From positions 186,001 to 250,000 of the forward strand of contig JACDTU010000014.1 in NCBI GenBank assembly GCA_022376465.1: a stretch of 64,000 bases of DNA. Direction: 5' to 3'. Below, one piece after another: positions 21,101 to 28,166 of this stretch (within the stretch, counting starts at the first letter, position 1; the number at the start of each line of letters is the position of its first letter). Under the pieces are notes generated by a model. The model saw only the letters and a program-made list of their open reading frames with translations. It did no database searches and was not told the DNA's origin. The translations under genes were made by a program, and so were the position numbers. The stretch is from Cubamyces lactineus (lineage: Eukaryota > Basidiomycota > Agaricomycetes > Polyporales > Polyporaceae).

Positions 21101-21736
21101 TTGCCGAAGTCAATGAGTGGTATCTCCACAGATACGCACTATCCCGGAGTGAAGGAGTACGCGCAACGAGCGCGTACTTATCTCGAGCAAGCACACGATG
21201 CATTGATCGATGCGCGAGTGTCGCAAACGTTCCACGCGAACAAACGAAGACGGCACGAGCCCGACTTCGAGGTGGGGGACAAGGTATACTTGTCCACCAA
21301 GAATTTAGCAATGCCGAAAGGACGAGCAAGAAAGCTCGTTCCCAAGTATATAGGCCCCTACACGATAATAGGAGCCTTCCCGGAGTCGTCCAACTACTTG
21401 TTGGACTTACCCGCTGAATTGAAGGAACGTCGGATACATCCGAAATTCCATGTGTCGCTACTAAGGCGACACGAGCCGAACGATGATGACTTGTTTCCTG
21501 GTCGAGAAGCACAGGCCTACTATGATGTAGGTCTAGACGACGAGCAAGAGTGGCTCGTCGACGAGATTATTGGACACGAGTGGGACGGCAAACGATGCCG
21601 TTTCCACGTACGATGGACGCTTGGTGACCATACATGGGAGCCATACGAGCATTGCAAAGAGCTCGTTGCTCTTGACAATTACTGTAACTTGATGGGGGTG
21701 AAGTCATGGCGGCAATTGCCTAGGCACAAGAGCTAG
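18197..21736 (+). CDS. Gypsy pol ORF: RT - RNase H - integrase - chromodomain
   Basis: Frame open from immediately after the gag UAG to TAG at 21736, about 1179 codons. RT: LLCVAKKDGKLRTVVDARQR, KIDLSDAYEQI, catalytic VYLDDIFVYS (about residue 300 of pol), FLGLVNYLAHF. RNase H: ICDASVYGLGA, YEQEALAI, VVTDHKALEFL. Integrase: HHCC zinc finger (HGTLGH ... CTSCGTC), MDFVGPF, VSDRDSKFTSKFW, HPQTDGLSERTI, giving the D,D-35-E triad. C-terminal chromodomain: EWLVDEIIGHEW ... FHVRWTLGDHTWEPYEH, which in chromoviruses directs insertion to marked chromatin. There is no ATG at the start; the first ATG codons come about 20 codons into the frame. Expression is therefore either by UAG readthrough or by reinitiation. 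Confidence 0.93.
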   Translation, partial: RSVVHSTKVEPSRTHRATSDLMSSGGGGDGNSAVKIPVRHQGRAKTDSAPNINERFVPTRHSSTEPRRDRWGQEDPYGMNEMLDRIAKEQWEDEIIRRSHVGFVIDEKEEELIKLREKWYAKTEDIMRPPPDELPPYREINHRIPLIDEQKKYRYHLPRCAEVVKPALIEKIRRYVKAGWWRHATVEQAAPLLCVAKKDGKLRTVVDARQRNNNTVHDLTPFPDQDLIRMDVARAKYRSKIDLSDAYEQIRIIAEDVWKTAFATPCGTFVSEVMQQGDTNAPSTFQRLMTSLFWDCIGRFVHVYLDDIFVYSDSIEEHEKHLEIVFEKLRKAQLYLSRKKCDLFSKDMDCLGHRIDDRGLHADMDKMSRIRNWRTPRSYQEVQRFLGLVNYLAHFMPDVTAYTTPLSGMIRNDRPFVWRALHDKCFESIKALACKVPILKPIDPNRNEPIWLICDASVYGLGALYGQGPNWQTCRPAGLLSKKFTSAQRAYPTYEQEALAILEGLMKWEDKLLGRHVHVVTDHKALEFLQGIPRPNSRQIWWYEFLARFQYDITYIPGKLNKVADCLSRYYENDNFDEPVNEWDYVNADVRLDPNGDFLPFSRMIELKASRILRRSARLAEKQEASLAAKAKLPEVVEDRVQEAQQLSVARPQTVNEAPKKDEDPTVGELLSSGPPLKIRVESQDGFHNAIRKGYVMDTMFKKIVEDPSQHKAFTMREGLLYTQNHSGSEVLCVPRVLLKARMLPELVIDRAHGTLGHLGPQRTSDYVRRWFWWPSLRKDVDKFCTSCGTCQTIKASNQLPMGLLHSLPIPRMPWNSISMDFVGPFPPSHGHDYVWVIVCRLTSLVHLVPINTTTTAAELAMVYLREVVRLHGLPETIVSDRDSKFTSKFWRELHRLMGAKLLMSTAFHPQTDGLSERTIRSVTQILRAMVAPDQKDWYEKLPLAEFALNSATNASTGFAPFELTYGYLPKSMSGISTDTHYPGVKEYAQRARTYLEQAHDALIDARVSQTFHANKRRRHEPDFEVGDKVYLSTKNLAMPKGRARKLVPKYIGPYTIIGAFPESSNYLLDLPAELKERRIHPKFHVSLLRRHEPNDDDLFPGREAQAYYDVGLDDEQEWLVDEIIGHEWDGKRCRFHVRWTLGDHTWEPYEHCKELVALDNYCNLMGVKSWRQLPRHKS

Positions 21737-21984
21737 TTGCTCTTGTGCCCTACCACTACTAGTCGTAGTGGGAGGCAAAGCCGAAGAAGCCAAGTCTTCG
21801 AAATGGTGATGTCCACCATTTCAATAAGCGCCGGATACGATCACGAGACGAGAGGACGCGACGCGTTACGCGTTAGCGCCGAATCTGGAGATTCAAACTC
21901 CACCAGCGCCAAACAGCGAGGACACGCGTTTTCGCTAAGTCTCCGTCTCTCGTGCCAGCCCTTCGCCAGCACTACACCACCACC

Positions 21985-24483
21985 ATGTCCAGCAACCAGC
22001 AACACCGTTCACCTCGCGGGCGACGACACTCGTCGCCGCCACTACCACCACCACTACCGTATGGGACTCCAGGGGGCGAAGACGTCATGGAACAAGACCC
22101 GGGGCATTCGCTAGTTGCGGATGCCCCCCAGCTGCCGCCCAGCTACTTTGCTGGGCCACAGCCTTTGCCGATGTCGGAACGACCGACACGATACGATCAG
22201 CCACCTCCCCCAGGATACAACTCGTATCCTGGACAAGGAGTCCACCCTCAACGTCAAGCTGCGCTGCCACACGCAGCGTACTTTGGTCAAGGGTCGTCCA
22301 CTCAGACGGCCCACTTCCCTCAACTACCAACCGTGCCTGCGGGATCAAGTATGCCCCTGGGTATGCCTCCGCTAATGCCAATCCCGGGCATTCCCAACCT
22401 CATGTGGGAGGAGATCCCCGACTACCCTTTGCTAGTCGCGCACCGGGAAGGCTGTGCTTGTTGCATGGACTTCCTGCGGCACTATGCCGCCGCGACGAAC
22501 GAAATGTCGTTCAGAGACGCACTCACGCGAGTCCAAACAGACTTGCAGAGGCGTTTCTGGGCGCATTTTGAGCAACACGCTCGGTCCTCAGGGGGAGGGG
22601 AGCGGGAACGAGAGCTCGAACGAGAACACGAGCGCGACGTCGGAAGGATCTGCGAGCTGCAACGAGCAGTTCGTGAATATGAAGAATTAGAACGAGCGAA
22701 CGCCAGGCTGCGTGAAGAGCGGGATTGGCTCCAAGACGAGCTACGCGACGTCCGTTCAGACAATGAACAGCTTCGCGGTGAGCGCAATCGCATCCGCGAG
22801 ACATTACAAAATTTATACCGCGAGCGCAATCAGCCTCGCGGCCCATATCAGACTCCAAGTTCCAATCCCGACCATCGTCATCGAGACCCACGCGAGGTCA
22901 GTCCACGACGACCAGCTCAGTCTCGAACCACCACAACGAGTGGTGTGCCTACGAGTCAAGCCACGACTGAGGCGGGGCCGTCGAGAAGAAGGTCGCCACC
23001 TCCGCAACGAGCGGAGGCGCAGCATACAGGACGAACAGCCTCGGCTGCTGGGTCTCACCGATCCAGTCAGCCGGAGGCCGCGATATCCCAGTCCAAAGGC
23101 AAGCAGCCTGTGGGCCGTGACGACTTCGACAATTTGTCGGAATTGTCGTCAGACAGCGACGGCAATCCTGTTGACCGCGACAAGATCCAGAAGGCCATCA
23201 TACGATCTCGTATGAGACGGGCGCGCACTGGTCGACCACCACCTGAGGTGGGACCAATGCCGTCCGAAGACCGACCAGCGATCCCTGGTTGGCCTTACGA
23301 CCTTATGGCGCCCCCAGTCGACACGGATCCGCGGTTAGCCAGCAATTGGACGTCATACGTTCCAATAACCGCGTTGGAGGGCAATACGCTCATGCAGGCG
23401 GCCCGTGAGGGAAGTGGAGAGGCTCGTCATCGGTTGACGGATCTCCTACGCCAACTCACGGAGCGTCCAGAGATGAACGGAGTAGAAGGTCTGCATGTTT
23501 GCCAGATGAGCTGGCGCAATCACAACAAGGATCGCGTCGCTGCCACCTCTACTGCCGTCAGCACCCGCGATCAGCGAGGCAACACGCCTCCTGATCTGGA
23601 GCATGCCTCCATCGACCATCTACCGCGCCCATTGGGACGTGGACACCACCCCGGCAAGACGTCAAAGTCGAAAGGCAAGCCGAAAGGGCCGAGCATGCCT
23701 AACCACTCGGACGCCCCCGAGATTTGGAGGCAATGGTATGTTGCCAATCCGGCACATACTCCTCGGTGGATGCTGGTGGATCGGGCAAATAGCCCGTCCG
23801 ACACCAGCGTGGAATACCACCTCCTTGTTCGGCGCACACTTGGCCAAGGGGTGAGCATCCAGGACCGAGCAGTATGGATTCGCTTATTGCACGTCCTATT
23901 CTCGGTACCTGGCATGTATAACTATATAGTCGCTAATGGCGGCTATCCTGTGCGCAATCACGTCGAGACCGTGCGTTACCCCGGCCCCGTAGCCGAGGTC
24001 AACATCTTCCGCCTTGCTTGGTGGTATGCCTACTGTGGCATTACCGTCCAGCAAGCCAACGCACTACAGCCCTTAGCTGTACGTGCACGCAACGAGCGCA
24101 TTGGACGAATGTTGGACGAGCCCGCGCCGTTCAACGACGACGAGTACAACTCCATGGATGAGTTACCACTCATTCCTACGTCGCAGGACCTTGGCATGGA
24201 GCACCTCATCACGGGTGCTCCTCCTGTTCCCGTCATCGCTCCTACCACGGCTAACGCCGAACCCGTTGCGGTACGAGCTCCTGACGCTCCCGGCATGCCC
24301 GCCGCGCCTGTGCCTCACAACACTAGTGACGGCAACGTACCTGCGCCCACGGTCACCATCGACAACCCGGTGGTCGACGAAGACCATGAGATGGCCGACC
24401 AAAGTGCGGTCGTACCACAGGAGGACGAAGGCATCCAATCGACGCCGCACCCGTCGCCGCTCAATACCCCGCCATCGGCGTAG
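21985..24483 (+). CDS. Gypsy ORF3, 832-aa protein of unknown function
   Basis: Additional ORF between pol and the 3' LTR, on the element's sense strand, starting at an ATG in good context (CCACCATGTCC), 248 bases after pol. I recognise no known domain. Visible features: Pro-rich N-terminus; GCACCMDF near residue 155; a strongly charged coiled coil (about 202-282, many ERE and LREER heptads); Arg/Ser/Pro-rich linker; IPGWPYDLM near 432; a Lys/Gly-rich basic patch (KTSKSKGKPKG) near 555-568; a hydrophobic, globular-looking segment near 618-690 (IRLLHVLFSVPGMYNYIV ... FRLAWWYAYCGI); and an acidic tail. No signal peptide or membrane helix, so it is not a classical envelope. Its integrity in a recently inserted copy suggests it is maintained; role unknown. 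Confidence 0.85.
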   Translation: MSSNQQHRSPRGRRHSSPPLPPPLPYGTPGGEDVMEQDPGHSLVADAPQLPPSYFAGPQPLPMSERPTRYDQPPPPGYNSYPGQGVHPQRQAALPHAAYFGQGSSTQTAHFPQLPTVPAGSSMPLGMPPLMPIPGIPNLMWEEIPDYPLLVAHREGCACCMDFLRHYAAATNEMSFRDALTRVQTDLQRRFWAHFEQHARSSGGGERERELEREHERDVGRICELQRAVREYEELERANARLREERDWLQDELRDVRSDNEQLRGERNRIRETLQNLYRERNQPRGPYQTPSSNPDHRHRDPREVSPRRPAQSRTTTTSGVPTSQATTEAGPSRRRSPPPQRAEAQHTGRTASAAGSHRSSQPEAAISQSKGKQPVGRDDFDNLSELSSDSDGNPVDRDKIQKAIIRSRMRRARTGRPPPEVGPMPSEDRPAIPGWPYDLMAPPVDTDPRLASNWTSYVPITALEGNTLMQAAREGSGEARHRLTDLLRQLTERPEMNGVEGLHVCQMSWRNHNKDRVAATSTAVSTRDQRGNTPPDLEHASIDHLPRPLGRGHHPGKTSKSKGKPKGPSMPNHSDAPEIWRQWYVANPAHTPRWMLVDRANSPSDTSVEYHLLVRRTLGQGVSIQDRAVWIRLLHVLFSVPGMYNYIVANGGYPVRNHVETVRYPGPVAEVNIFRLAWWYAYCGITVQQANALQPLAVRARNERIGRMLDEPAPFNDDEYNSMDELPLIPTSQDLGMEHLITGAPPVPVIAPTTANAEPVAVRAPDAPGMPAAPVPHNTSDGNVPAPTVTIDNPVVDEDHEMADQSAVVPQEDEGIQSTPHPSPLNTPPSA

Positions 24484-25006
24484 ACGTACTCGAGCACCGT
24501 GCGCTACTTCATACTTGTATCATATTGCATCCCCGCGCGCGAGCTCCCCACTCGCGCGCGTCGAGAACTACGGGGAAAGCTCGTCGCTTCGATTCGCGAC
24601 GAGCACAAGGGCACTCAGTGATCGTCACACTGAGTGTCATCGCCTCATGACGATATAGCTGCTTCGATTCGCAGCCTTTCAATTATACACCCTCCGAGTT
24701 GCAACTAGCAACTCTATGGGATAGTAAGACTCACCATCCTACTATTCCTTCTCTACTACAAGGTGAAAAGGGACGCTTCGTTTCGCGTCCCCAATGGATA
24801 CTATTCCACGCTCACTTGGCGTGTAAACTCAAGTGACAAGCAGCTTCGATTCGCTGCATATTGTATATAATCGCGCTATCGCGCGTTTGACTCATATTAC
24901 CACCGTTCCTGGCCTCGCCTAGCCATGAACGCAGTCAACAGGCGTATTGCCGCTTTGATTCGCGGCTGTAAATATTCACTTTATATTCGAGACCCGTACA
25001 CGAGTC
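24484..25006 (+). other. Gypsy 3' noncoding region packed with hairpins
   Basis: About 520 bases without ORF, in which one perfect stem-loop follows another. Several share a loop TTCGATTC or a one-base variant: GCTCGTCGC-ttcgattc-GCGACGAGC (24579-24604), GCTGC-ttcgattc-GCAGC (about 24660), GGGACGC-ttcgtttc-GCGTCCC (24770-24791), GCAGC-ttcgattc-GCTGC (about 24841) and GCCGC-tttgattc-GCGGC (about 24950). Others, such as CACTCAGTG-atcgtca-CACTGAGTG and GAGTTGC-aacta-GCAACTC, have different loops. Confidence 0.85.
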
Positions 25007-25008
25007 TG

Positions 25009-25019
25009 AAGGGGGAGAG
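25009..25019 (+). promoter_or_regulatory. Polypurine tract of the Gypsy element
   Basis: AAGGGGGAGAG immediately before the TG of the 3' LTR, the expected plus-strand primer position. Confidence 0.85.
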
Positions 25020-25298
25020 TGTAAGGATTCCGTGCAACTAGCACGGGATCCACACTGGAATGTGCCACGAGCACATTCCGACATTCCGAAGGGGATGGCG
25101 CTAATCGCGCCATCCGCGTAGATTACAAACACTTGTACTAGATCTATGCGAGCGTACGGCGCCCTAGACGTTCGGGGTCTGGGTGCCTGGTGGGAAAGTC
25201 TTTCTTACCCACCATCCTCACGAGTACGCCGAGCCCAATACGAGCCCGGTCCAGAGTACTTGAGGATAGGGTGTGGAAGACACCCGTGAGTTTTAACA
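25020..25298 (+). repeat. 3' LTR, 279 bp
   Basis: Identical to the 5' LTR except T at 25184 for C at 14904. Followed by the target repeat GTAGA. Confidence 0.95.
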
Positions 25299-26339
25299 GT
25301 AGATGAGCGCATCGGCGACCGACGCGTCGGATAGGGTGATGACGAGCGTTGCGTCGGTCTTCGTTGTGGTGTGCATGTGGTGCTCATGTAGCCATCGCGC
25401 GCTCAGGATAGCGTCAGGGGAAGGGATCGTCCCTTGATTGGACAGGAAGATAGCTTCCCGCGCCGACGGCGCACGCGGGTCGAACGTTGTAGGTACAGCA
25501 GCGGCCGAGACTACATATGATTTGCGCTCGATGGCGGCATTGGACGCGAAGTGGTGGACCCAGAGGTCCGCATGGCGTAACAAGAGCTGCGCCTGCAGCT
25601 CTGAGTCGGCCTGCACCATAACGCTACCATTGGAACGCCTGCGGACACCATGGACGGAGGTGCCCGCAAGGCCTTCCACACCGGAGGCCGTGAGTGCCGC
25701 CTCGACGCGAGCTTTAAGCTCTGCCGCCGAGAGGGCGCGAGTGGTCCTCGCGGTGTTCGCGTCCGGGAGGGAGATGACGACTTCCAACTCCTTTGCCCGC
25801 GGGGGAGTGACGTGATGGGGGGCGGTGGGGAGAGTAGCCGTTGCCGGCGGGTGAGAGGCAGAGCGTGTGGGCAAAGGACTCGCCTTGAACGCAGCTTCAA
25901 TCGAGGCCTTGACTGCGATGGTAGCCTGTTCCGTGAAAGACTTCACCGCGCTTTGCGTCAAAGACTTCATTGTGGCCTCCAGCTCAGCGCGCGACGCGCG
26001 GTCGAGCACGGGTGGCGGAGGCGAAGTCGCGCCACTTGGTTCGGTCGGCGGGTTTGCCACTCCCCTGGTGGCCTCGTCGATTAGCGCAGTAGCTCGCGCT
26101 GCTGCCAGAAGTTTGTCGAGTCGTTCTTTACGACAGCGAGCCAGGCCCGGGATAAAAGTCAGTTCCAACAGAATCTGGTCGAGTAGCCCCAGTAGCGTGT
26201 CGGCAGGGGTGAGTGGCCCCTTATCGTCCACTCCTGTCGACCGGTTCCAGTCTAGCACCAGTGACGCAGCCTGAGAGCCAGATGGGGGTGGTGAGGTAGG
26301 AGCAGGTTTGCGAGAAGGTCGCGCAACACTGGGGGCCAT
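25299..26339 (-). pseudogene. LINE-B ORF1, 5' part (split by Gypsy element)
   Basis: N-terminal two thirds of the LINE ORF1 protein, starting MAPSVARPSRK at 26339. Ala/Pro/Ser-rich, with a helical stretch (ALIDEATRGV, LEATMKSLTQSAVKSF) and a compact domain near residues 200-330 (VVISLPDANTART, LKARVEAALTASGVEG, RRRSNGSVMVQADSE) that resembles an RNA-binding fold seen in LINE ORF1 proteins; this comparison is tentative. The frame runs into the Gypsy LTR at 25298 and continues in phase at 14734. Confidence 0.85.
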
Positions 26340-26403
26340 AGCGGCGGGAAGTACGTGAGCCACTCGGCCAGGTGATGGAGGTCGGAGATCAAGATGTGTC
26401 CAC

Positions 26404-26415
26404 ACATGGCGACCA
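26404..26415. repeat. Right target-site duplication of LINE-B
   Basis: ACATGGCGACCA, the partner of 9795-9806. Confidence 0.92.
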
Positions 26416-27265
26416 AATCACAGACAGCCTGCGCTGCCACCTCGGCCCGGCACAAGAGCACACAATTTTCGATGGCGAGAACGTCGGGCTCATCCTAGCC
26501 CTGGAGCTCGCGCGGCGAGCGAGCGGCCGTGGCATACGGCGAATCTCCTTCTTCGTGGATAGTCAGTCAGTCCTCACCGCCCTAGACGCACCCAACGCAC
26601 GCCCGGGACACCACCTCACCGACATCGTCCTCCAGCAGTACCAACGCCTACAACGTCGCCACCCCCGGGCCCGCATCACACTACGATGGGTGCCAAGCCA
26701 CACCGGAATCCCAGGGAACGAGGCTGTGGACGTGGAGGCCAAACGCGCCGCTCGGGGAAGATCCTCCCCGCGCGACCTGCTCCCTGCGCGGCTTCGCAAG
26801 CCTATACCTCAGAGCCTGGCCGCGCTCCGGCAGCGAATAGCGACGTCAATCAAGCAGGATGCCAAACGCGCATGGTCGCAATCCCCGCGATATGGGCGCA
26901 CAGCAGCGATCGGCCCCCCTCTCCCATCGCGACGATACCTGCACATGACAGCCAACCTTCCGCGCCGCAGCGTCGCACTACTCACTCAGCTACGCACTGG
27001 ACACGCCCCTCTCAACCGCCACCTCTCCCGCATAGGCATATCCGACTCTGCGACCTGCCCGGCTTGCCTAGGGGCACCCGAAACCGTCATCCACTTCCTC
27101 CTACAATGCCCCAGTCATCTGCGTCACCGCGCGCCCCTCGCGCGAGCCCTCCCGGGCGCAGCACTCTCACTGAAAAACCTACTCGCGACCACGAAAGCCC
27201 ATGATCAACTGCTCGACTACATGCGTGCCACAGGACGTCTTCCGCAGTACTTCGGCCCCCCGTGA
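26416..27265 (+). pseudogene. LINE-A ORF2, second half of RNase H and C-terminal zinc region
   Basis: Continues LINE-A ORF2 beyond LINE-B: RNase H (ALELARRASG, FFVDSQSVLTAL, ITLRWVPSHTGIPGNEAVD), then the C-terminal Cys/His stretch CPACLGAPETVIHFLLQC and the stop at 27263-27265. This part has no internal stop, so most of LINE-A's damage lies upstream. Confidence 0.87.
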
Positions 27266-27822
27266 GCCACGCAGCCGTTCTTCACACCCACGCCGCCCCC
27301 ACAGACCCCACCCTGCTCTGTGCATCCCAGCCCCCCACGTCCTGCATCCGCTGCCCCGCGCCTCCCACTACCCCCGTCCCGCCTCCCCCCATCGCCTCAC
27401 TAGCCTCACTCGCCCGCCCTCCCGCCCTCTCCCGTGGCGCGCGCCGCCTACCCCCCCCCCCCCCTCCGCGCCGCCCACTACACCCACAGTATATACACAC
27501 ACTCACACCCATACACATACACTCCCATTTAACCCAGCCCTATCGTACCCGTACCCCGCTATTCCCCCACTCCTTCTCCTTCTCACTCCCTCCCCCGGTC
27601 GCGTCGGCTTCACCCTCCCGCCCTTCAGTGGGCGACCACTCTGCCTGTCCGCATCTCCCCCCCGCTCGCCTCGCCCGCTCGCCTCCCACGTACGCGCCTC
27701 CCCACGCACCGTAAACCTTTTCCTGACCATGCACCGTCCCTCTCTCCGCGATCACACCGACATTGCTACCGCGCATGTATTATCTGACATAGGGCGCCGC
27801 CCTGCAGCGGATACAAAACTGG

Positions 27823-27860
<38 letters not shown>
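27823..27860 (+). repeat. (AAT)n tail of LINE-A
   Basis: Twelve or so AAT units that form the 3' terminus of LINE-A, directly followed by the target repeat (27858-27871). The preceding 27266-27822 is its C-rich 3' untranslated region with a poly-C run near 27450-27465. Confidence 0.9.
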
Positions 27861-27871
27861 TGTATTGCTCA
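27858..27871. repeat. Right target-site duplication of LINE-A
   Basis: AATTGTATTGCTCA, the partner of 5285-5298. Host sequence resumes at 27872; the next 295 bases hold no gene that I can see. Confidence 0.85.
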
Positions 27872-28166
27872 CGCTCCTTGGAATACCACCTAGAACGCGC
27901 CGGCACAACTAAGGCCCCAGGCAGTAGGCTGTCCTGCTGCAGGACGCGTCCATTGAAATCGGAGTGAATCTATAGATTGTATGCGCGCGGGGTCGGCAGA
28001 GCACAATAGCAATAGCAGCAGCACGTACACAGTGTCCATGGAACAATACGGATACAGTCATTAGCATTAATATCGGAACAGAGTTAACATAGCCCTAGTC
28101 GCGTCGGAGCCACACTACCCCACGGCCTGTCATTGTACGGAATGAAGTACGCCCCTCTGACTCCGC

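Larger units (their letters stand above)
14740..25298 (+). mobile_element. Ty3/Gypsy chromovirus LTR retrotransposon with an extra ORF, 10.56 kb
   Basis: LTR retrotransposon with 279-bp LTRs beginning TG and ending CA, a 5-bp target duplication, gag-protease ORF (15122-18196), pol ORF (RT, RNase H, integrase, chromodomain; to 21736), an additional ORF3 (21985-24483) and a polypurine tract before the 3' LTR. Integrase follows RT and RNase H and the integrase end carries a chromodomain, which places it among chromoviruses. The LTRs differ at one of 279 positions (C 14904, T 25184, at a CpG), so insertion is recent. It is the youngest layer of the nest. I could not identify a convincing tRNA primer site after 15018. 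The element is unusually rich in short perfect inverted repeats, see findings. Confidence 0.95.
9807..26403 (-). mobile_element. LINE-B: full-ORF non-LTR retrotransposon inserted in LINE-A
   Basis: Minus-strand LINE with a short 5' leader (26340-26403), ORF1 with CCHC knuckles, ORF2 (endonuclease, RT, RNase H), a 3' region of about 650 bases and a (TATC)n tail, seen on the plus strand as TAGA repeats at 9807-9828. It is flanked by a 12-bp target duplication. Without the Gypsy insertion and its extra target repeat it is about 6.03 kb. ORF2 is uninterrupted; ORF1 is interrupted only by the Gypsy element. The copy therefore looks recently active before that hit. Its 3' tail differs from that of LINE-A (AAT), so the two belong to different LINE families. 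Confidence 0.92.
5299..27857 (+). mobile_element. LINE-A: old non-LTR retrotransposon (Tad1-like), 5'-truncated, carrying nested insertions
   Basis: Non-LTR retrotransposon on the plus strand. It has the end of an ORF1, an ORF2 with AP-type endonuclease, reverse transcriptase and RNase H, a C-rich 3' region (27266-27822) and an (AAT)n tail at 27823-27860. The first bases after the target-site repeat are already inside ORF1, so the copy is 5'-truncated. Removing LINE-B (9807-26403), one copy of its 12-bp target repeat and the 1.1-kb insert leaves roughly 4.8 kb. The copy is dead: a TGA at 6693-6695, a frameshift between 8927 and 8941, and two large insertions. The family assignment (Tad1-like, with RNase H) is inferred from domain order and a fungal host. 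It is the oldest layer of the nest. Confidence 0.9.

Noticed and set aside
24579..24604. tRNA gene suggested by the TTCGATTC T-loop-like hairpin
   Set aside because: No acceptor, D or anticodon arms around it; it is one of a series of isolated hairpins.
27201..27893. 230-codon Pro-rich ORF
   Set aside because: Lies in the C-rich 3' region and AAT tail of LINE-A; composition is that of the repeat, no domain.
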